Positions 5,562 to 8,763 of a DNA stretch of 8,763 nucleotides are shown piece after piece (the stretch's first letter is position 1; the number at the start of each line of letters is the position of its first letter). Position numbers and translations under genes: made by a program. Below the pieces are notes generated by a model, which saw nothing but the letters and a program-made list of their open reading frames with translations, was not told the DNA's origin and did not search any database. The stretch lies in NCBI GenBank assembly GCA_030620455.1, contig JAUXEQ010000049.1:1-8763 (forward strand), read 5' to 3'. The DNA comes from a bacterium (GTDB taxonomy: Bacteria > UBP14 > UBA6098 > B30-G16).

Positions 5562-6311
5562 TTGGGGCAGAAAACAAACCCAATAGGTTTAAGATTAGGA
5601 ATTATAAGAACTTGGAATTCTAAATGGTTTGCTAATATGGGTAGTAAACAATACAGGCAGAATCTCTTGGAGGATATAAAAATAAGAGATTACACGCAAA
5701 AGCGTTTTGACAATGCCGATGTATCCCAAATAGAAATTATTCGATCTCCAAAAAGGGTTACTATAAATATATACACAGCTCGTCCAGGTGTCGTTATTGG
5801 AAGAAGTGGTGTAGAAATCGAGCAGTTCAAAAAGGAACTTGAATATATCACAAAAAAAGAAGTTCAGCTTAATGTCCTGGAAATAAAGAAACCGGAATTA
5901 GACTCATATCTGGTAGCTAAGAGTATTGCGAGACAACTTGAAGGTAGAATAAGTCATAGACGTGCAATGAAAAGAGCAATTACATCTGCAATGAGAATGG
6001 GAGCTAAAGGAATAAAGATCAGATGTGGTGGAAGATTGGGGGGTGCGGAAATTGCTCATGCTGAAGAATACAAGGATGGCAGAATCCCTTTACATACATT
6101 GAGAGCCGATGTAGATTTCGCCAAAACCGTTGCTTACACAACATATGGAACAACCGGTGTCAAGGTATGGATATATAAAGGTGATCTGTTGGGTGGCATG
6201 CATGAATACTGGGAGAAAACCTTGAGAGAAGATTTACAGGATAGACGAAAACCTAGGTCCCAGGGAATACGTCGTGATAGACGCTCAAGAGGAAGAAATA
6301 AGGAGCGATAA
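5562..6311 (+). CDS. rpsC: 30S ribosomal protein S3 (TTG start)
   Basis: S3 is in the 30S head, where it forms part of the mRNA entry channel and has helicase activity with S4. The 249 residues include the N-terminal GQKTNPIGLRLGI (2-14), a KH type 2 domain with RPGVVIGRSGVEIE (about 74-87), and the C-terminal domain with GRISHRRAMKRAI (about 132-144) and GIKIRCGGRLGGAEIAH (about 150-166). The tail from about 225 is strongly basic (RRKPRSQGIRRDRRSR), longer than in E. coli S3 (233). The start is TTG: it gives exactly the conserved M-G-Q-K beginning and has a full-strength SD six bases upstream, whereas the next in-frame ATG lies well inside the conserved domain. It is 88 bases after rplV and two bases before rplP. 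Confidence 0.97.
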   Translation: MGQKTNPIGLRLGIIRTWNSKWFANMGSKQYRQNLLEDIKIRDYTQKRFDNADVSQIEIIRSPKRVTINIYTARPGVVIGRSGVEIEQFKKELEYITKKEVQLNVLEIKKPELDSYLVAKSIARQLEGRISHRRAMKRAITSAMRMGAKGIKIRCGGRLGGAEIAHAEEYKDGRIPLHTLRADVDFAKTVAYTTYGTTGVKVWIYKGDLLGGMHEYWEKTLREDLQDRRKPRSQGIRRDRRSRGRNKER

Positions 6312-6313
6312 TA

Positions 6314-6742
6314 ATGCTTTATCCAAGGAAAACTAAATATAGAAAACAACAACGCGGAAGGATGAGGGGAAATGCTATGCGCGGGAATAAGTTGGCGTAC
6401 GGTGATTATGGTATCAAAGCTCTGGAACCGTCATGGATAACCGCAAATCAGATTGAAGCCTCTCGTGTTGCCATTAACAGACATCTCAAACGTGCTGGAA
6501 AGCTATGGATTACCATATTTCCAGATAAACCTTTCACAAAGCATCCTCCTGAGACGAGAATGGGCAAAGGAAAGGGAAATCCTGAATACTGGGTTGCTGT
6601 GGTTAAACCGGGAAGAATCATGTTCGAAATATCGGGTGTTCCCGAGAAATTAGCTTTTAGAGCATGCCAACTTGCAGCAAGGAAACTTCCCATTAAGACT
6701 AAATTCATTGTCAGAGGACGCGAGGGTGGAAATAAATTATGA
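6314..6742 (+). CDS. rplP: 50S ribosomal protein L16
   Basis: L16 contacts 23S rRNA and the A-site tRNA elbow and is a late assembly protein of the 50S subunit. The 142-residue protein has the expected KYRKQQRGRMRG (8-19), ITANQIEASRVAINRHLKRAGKLWI (about 42-66) and the signature ETRMGKGKGNPEYWVAVVKPGR (about 80-101) that contains the loop reaching toward the peptidyl-transferase centre. AAGGAG at 6300-6305 is eight bases before the ATG and lies inside the end of rpsC, two bases upstream of which the stop falls nearby. Its own stop overlaps rpmC by four bases. Size and motifs are typical. Confidence 0.98.
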   Translation: MLYPRKTKYRKQQRGRMRGNAMRGNKLAYGDYGIKALEPSWITANQIEASRVAINRHLKRAGKLWITIFPDKPFTKHPPETRMGKGKGNPEYWVAVVKPGRIMFEISGVPEKLAFRACQLAARKLPIKTKFIVRGREGGNKL

Positions 6743-6960
6743 AAATGTTCCAGATTAACAATATGACTAAGGATGAACTTCTACTTCAACGCAGAAACCT
6801 TATGGTGGAATGGTTTAACCTTAGAATGCAATGTGTACTTAAACCTCTCGATAATCCAAAAAGAATAGGGGTTATTCGAAAGGATATTGCCAGAATTAAC
6901 ACAATACTGCACGAGTTTGAGCTTGGTATACGTAAAGTAATGACTGCTGAAGAATCATAA
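6739..6960 (+). CDS. rpmC: 50S ribosomal protein L29
   Basis: L29 is a small two-helix protein near the tunnel exit next to L23. The 73-residue product shows the family pattern MTKDELLLQRRNLMVEWFNLRMQ (about 9-31, shortened helix 1) and LDNPKRIGVIRKDIARINTILHE (about 37-59), matching the L-x-NP-x-RI-x-x-VR-x-DIARI signature. The first ATG overlaps the rplP stop (ATGA at 6739-6742); an alternative Met two codons later is possible. SD is weak, so coupling to rplP translation is likely. It is normally followed by rpsQ (S17) in bacteria; here it is followed by 87 non-coding bases and a membrane protein gene, so the ribosomal block ends with this gene. Confidence 0.95.
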   Translation: MKMFQINNMTKDELLLQRRNLMVEWFNLRMQCVLKPLDNPKRIGVIRKDIARINTILHEFELGIRKVMTAEES

Positions 6961-7047
6961 TGATAATTTCAGTTATCTATCCAAGTTACACTATTATTTT
7001 CTTATAAATTAAGTTCTATCGTTTCTATTCAGTGAATTATTGTATTT

Positions 7048-7668
7048 ATGGACAAAAACCAGACACCACCAAAAAGCAGAAATCCGCTTCGAAAACTCTA
7101 CAACTGGGTTTTACATTGGGCATATACTCCATATGGAGTATGGGCTTTAATAATCACCGCATTCGCTGAATCTAGTTTTTTCCCTGTTCCTCCAGACATA
7201 TTATTACTACCTATGGCGCTTTCTCGGCGAAAGAAAGCTTTTTATTATGCCTTTTTAACAACAATATTTTCTGTTTCTGGTGGGATTTTGGGATTTGCAA
7301 TCGGACTATGGTTAATGGATGCAATAGGCATTAAATTGCTTGAATTCTACGGTGCAATGGATGAGTTTGCAAAAATATCTATGCTTTATAATAAATATAG
7401 TGCAATAGCAGTTGCCACCGCTGGTTTTACTCCAATACCATACAAAGTATTCACTATTGCCGCGGGAGCTTGTAAAATCAACTTCACAGTTTTTATTTTG
7501 GCTTCAATAGTTAGCAGAGGTGCAAGATATTTCATCCAAGCAACACTGATGGTTATTTTTGGACAGCCTATTAAAAAATTCATCGATAAATACTTCAACT
7601 TATTAAGCTTGGCTTTTTTTGTACTTCTCATTGGCGGTTTTATCCTAATTAAATATGTAATTCATTAA
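7048..7668 (+). CDS. YqaA-type DedA/VTT-family membrane protein
   Basis: This 206-residue integral membrane protein matches the YqaA branch of the DedA (SNARE-associated/VTT) superfamily. Visible marks: TPYGVWALIITAFAESSFFPVPPDILLL (about 27-54, the re-entrant-loop region with Glu41 and the PVPPD turn), a glycine-rich membrane segment GGILGFAIG (78-86), and GFTPIPYKVFTIAAGA (126-141) followed by ASIVSRGARY (152-161). A last hydrophobic segment covers about 184-204. Relatives of this superfamily act in lipid scrambling or undecaprenyl-phosphate recycling; the YqaA branch itself has no firmly known activity, so no substrate is assigned. No SD precedes the ATG. The stop codon overlaps the start of hypD by one base (TAATG), so the two are probably co-translated. 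Confidence 0.88.
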   Translation: MDKNQTPPKSRNPLRKLYNWVLHWAYTPYGVWALIITAFAESSFFPVPPDILLLPMALSRRKKAFYYAFLTTIFSVSGGILGFAIGLWLMDAIGIKLLEFYGAMDEFAKISMLYNKYSAIAVATAGFTPIPYKVFTIAAGACKINFTVFILASIVSRGARYFIQATLMVIFGQPIKKFIDKYFNLLSLAFFVLLIGGFILIKYVIH

Positions 7669-8732
7669 TGAATTCCTACATAACAAATATCACGAAGAAT
7701 ATAAAAAAGTTATTGAAAATCACAGGACCTGTGAAGGTTATGGAGGTCTGTGGAACTCATACTGTAGAAATTTCACGTACAGGTATCCGAGGACTTTTCG
7801 GTGAGCAGTTAGATCTTGTCTCCGGTCCTGGGTGTCCAGTATGCGTTACACCTAACGATTATATTGCCAAAGCTCTGTGGTTAGCAAAATCAGGTGTTAC
7901 TATATGTACTTTTGGCGATATGATACAAGTTCCTGTCAATAAAGAATCTCTTCAATCTATAAAAGCAAAAGGTTTCGATATTCAAGTTATATATTCTCCT
8001 ACTGAGTCTGTTGAGTTTGCAATAGATAACCCAGATAAAAAAGTTGTTTTTCTTGGAGTTGGGTTCGAAACTACCGCACCTTCAATTGCAGGTACAATAA
8101 TCGAAGCTAAAAAGAAGGAATTGGATAATTTCTCCGTCCTCTGTACACTCAAAACAATTCCTGCTCCGCTTGGTGTTATTGCTTCATCACCAATGCTTAA
8201 AATTCATGGATTCATGCTGCCTGGTCATGTTAGCGTAATAATAGGAGTTAAGCCGTATCGCTTCCTTGCAGATAAATACAAAATCCCAGCGGTTATAGCT
8301 GGATTTGAAGCTGCAGATATCTTAAAAGCGATAGAAACCGTTCTAAATATGATTATTTCTGGATCAACAAGTATTGTTAATGAATATAAACGAGTTGTCC
8401 TAAAAAACGGGAATCGGTCTGCATTACATTTTATAAATGACGTTTTCACTTCATGTCCGTCATCTTGGCGAGGATTAGGTGTTTTACCGAATTCTGGACT
8501 TAGAATTTCAGGAAAATATTCTCATTACGACGCTGAGAAACGCTTCAACATCCCTGACTTCACAAATATCGAGGATGATCCTATGTGCAAATGCGATAAG
8601 GTTATCATGGGTATTATCAAACCTTATGAGTGTGGACTATTTAAGAGAGTATGTACACCGCAAAATCCCAAAGGTCCTTGTATGATATCCAGTGAGGGTT
8701 CATGTGCTGCTTATTTCAAATATGGGTATTAA
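7668..8732 (+). CDS. hypD: [NiFe] hydrogenase maturation protein HypD
   Basis: HypD is the iron-sulfur scaffold that, with HypC, assembles the Fe(CN)2CO group later delivered to the [NiFe] hydrogenase large subunit. The 354 residues match the family (about 350-375). All signature motifs are intact: CGTHT with Cys28, GPGCPVC with Cys56 and Cys59 (the redox cysteines), GFETTAP (132-138), LPGHVSVIIG (184-193) and PSSWRGLGVLPNSGL (264-278). The C-terminal [4Fe-4S] segment has cysteines at 307, 309, 322, 329, 338 and 346, including PYECGLFKRVC and GPCMISSEGSCAAYFKY. Nothing suggests inactivation. The ATG overlaps the stop of the YqaA-like gene by one base and lacks its own SD. hypC, hypE and hydrogenase genes are not in the window; hypE often follows hypD and may lie just beyond. 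Confidence 0.97.
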   Translation: MNSYITNITKNIKKLLKITGPVKVMEVCGTHTVEISRTGIRGLFGEQLDLVSGPGCPVCVTPNDYIAKALWLAKSGVTICTFGDMIQVPVNKESLQSIKAKGFDIQVIYSPTESVEFAIDNPDKKVVFLGVGFETTAPSIAGTIIEAKKKELDNFSVLCTLKTIPAPLGVIASSPMLKIHGFMLPGHVSVIIGVKPYRFLADKYKIPAVIAGFEAADILKAIETVLNMIISGSTSIVNEYKRVVLKNGNRSALHFINDVFTSCPSSWRGLGVLPNSGLRISGKYSHYDAEKRFNIPDFTNIEDDPMCKCDKVIMGIIKPYECGLFKRVCTPQNPKGPCMISSEGSCAAYFKYGY

Positions 8733-8763
8733 TCGTTGTCCGAAATCAATAAATTAATAAAGA

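Noticed and set aside
6448..6708. Alternative frames on both strands within rplP
   Set aside because: L16 is unambiguous in its own frame; the others show no family motifs.
7003..7008. TATAAA as a -10 for a promoter of the YqaA-like gene
   Set aside because: No acceptable -35 is found 16-18 bases upstream, and such hexamers are common in this AT-rich gap.
8479..8685. Second + strand frame inside hypD
   Set aside because: It falls over the conserved cysteine-rich end of HypD and has no motif or SD.
8736..8763. TTG at 8736 as the start of a following gene such as hypE
   Set aside because: The few visible codons do not show HypE motifs and there is no SD; the window ends too soon to judge.
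1..8763. CRISPR array, insertion sequence, prophage or defence system
   Set aside because: No repeated spacers, transposase, integrase or terminal repeats were found; the gene content is housekeeping.

Overview
The window is an AT-rich bacterial chromosome segment with every supported gene on the + strand. Its core is a ten-gene S10-type ribosomal protein operon in the classic bacterial order: rpsJ-rplC-rplD-rplW-rplB-rpsS-rplV-rpsC-rplP-rpmC. Gene content is bacterial (TsaB, bacterial-type L2/L16/L29, HypD). HypD implies [NiFe] hydrogenase in the organism and so probably an anaerobic or facultative lifestyle. No protein here let me name a genus or phylum. The diverged flanking gene order and an enlarged L2 suggest a poorly sampled, possibly uncultivated lineage, but that is inference.

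Layout. Positions 1-354 hold the C-terminal part of TsaB (tRNA t6A synthesis). Positions 391-882 encode a small subunit of the LeuD/aconitase-swivel dehydratase family. Positions 913-1518 encode an unrecognised exported protein of 201 residues. Positions 1519-1796 are non-coding; they contain a good sigma70-type promoter (1632-1659) and a probable structured leader RNA (about 1676-1742) ahead of rpsJ. Positions 1797-6960 are the ribosomal protein operon, with tight spacing and two ATGA stop/start overlaps (rplD/rplW and rplP/rpmC). Positions 7048-8732 hold a YqaA/DedA-type membrane protein overlapping hypD by one base.

The ribosomal proteins all serve assembly of the 30S (S10, S19, S3) and 50S (L3, L4, L23, L2, L22, L16, L29) subunits and are probably co-transcribed from the promoter near 1632, with several translationally coupled. 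Almost all have strong Shine-Dalgarno (SD) sequences, whereas the four complete non-ribosomal genes have none.

Most worth a second look: the operon stops after rpmC with no rpsQ (S17) or spc genes following; L2 carries an internal insertion of about 20 residues plus a smaller one; a perfect 8-bp hairpin abuts the rplB SD; rpsJ has an apparently structured leader; rpsC starts with TTG. I see no mobile element, CRISPR array, tRNA or rRNA gene, and no clear novel defence or metabolic system.
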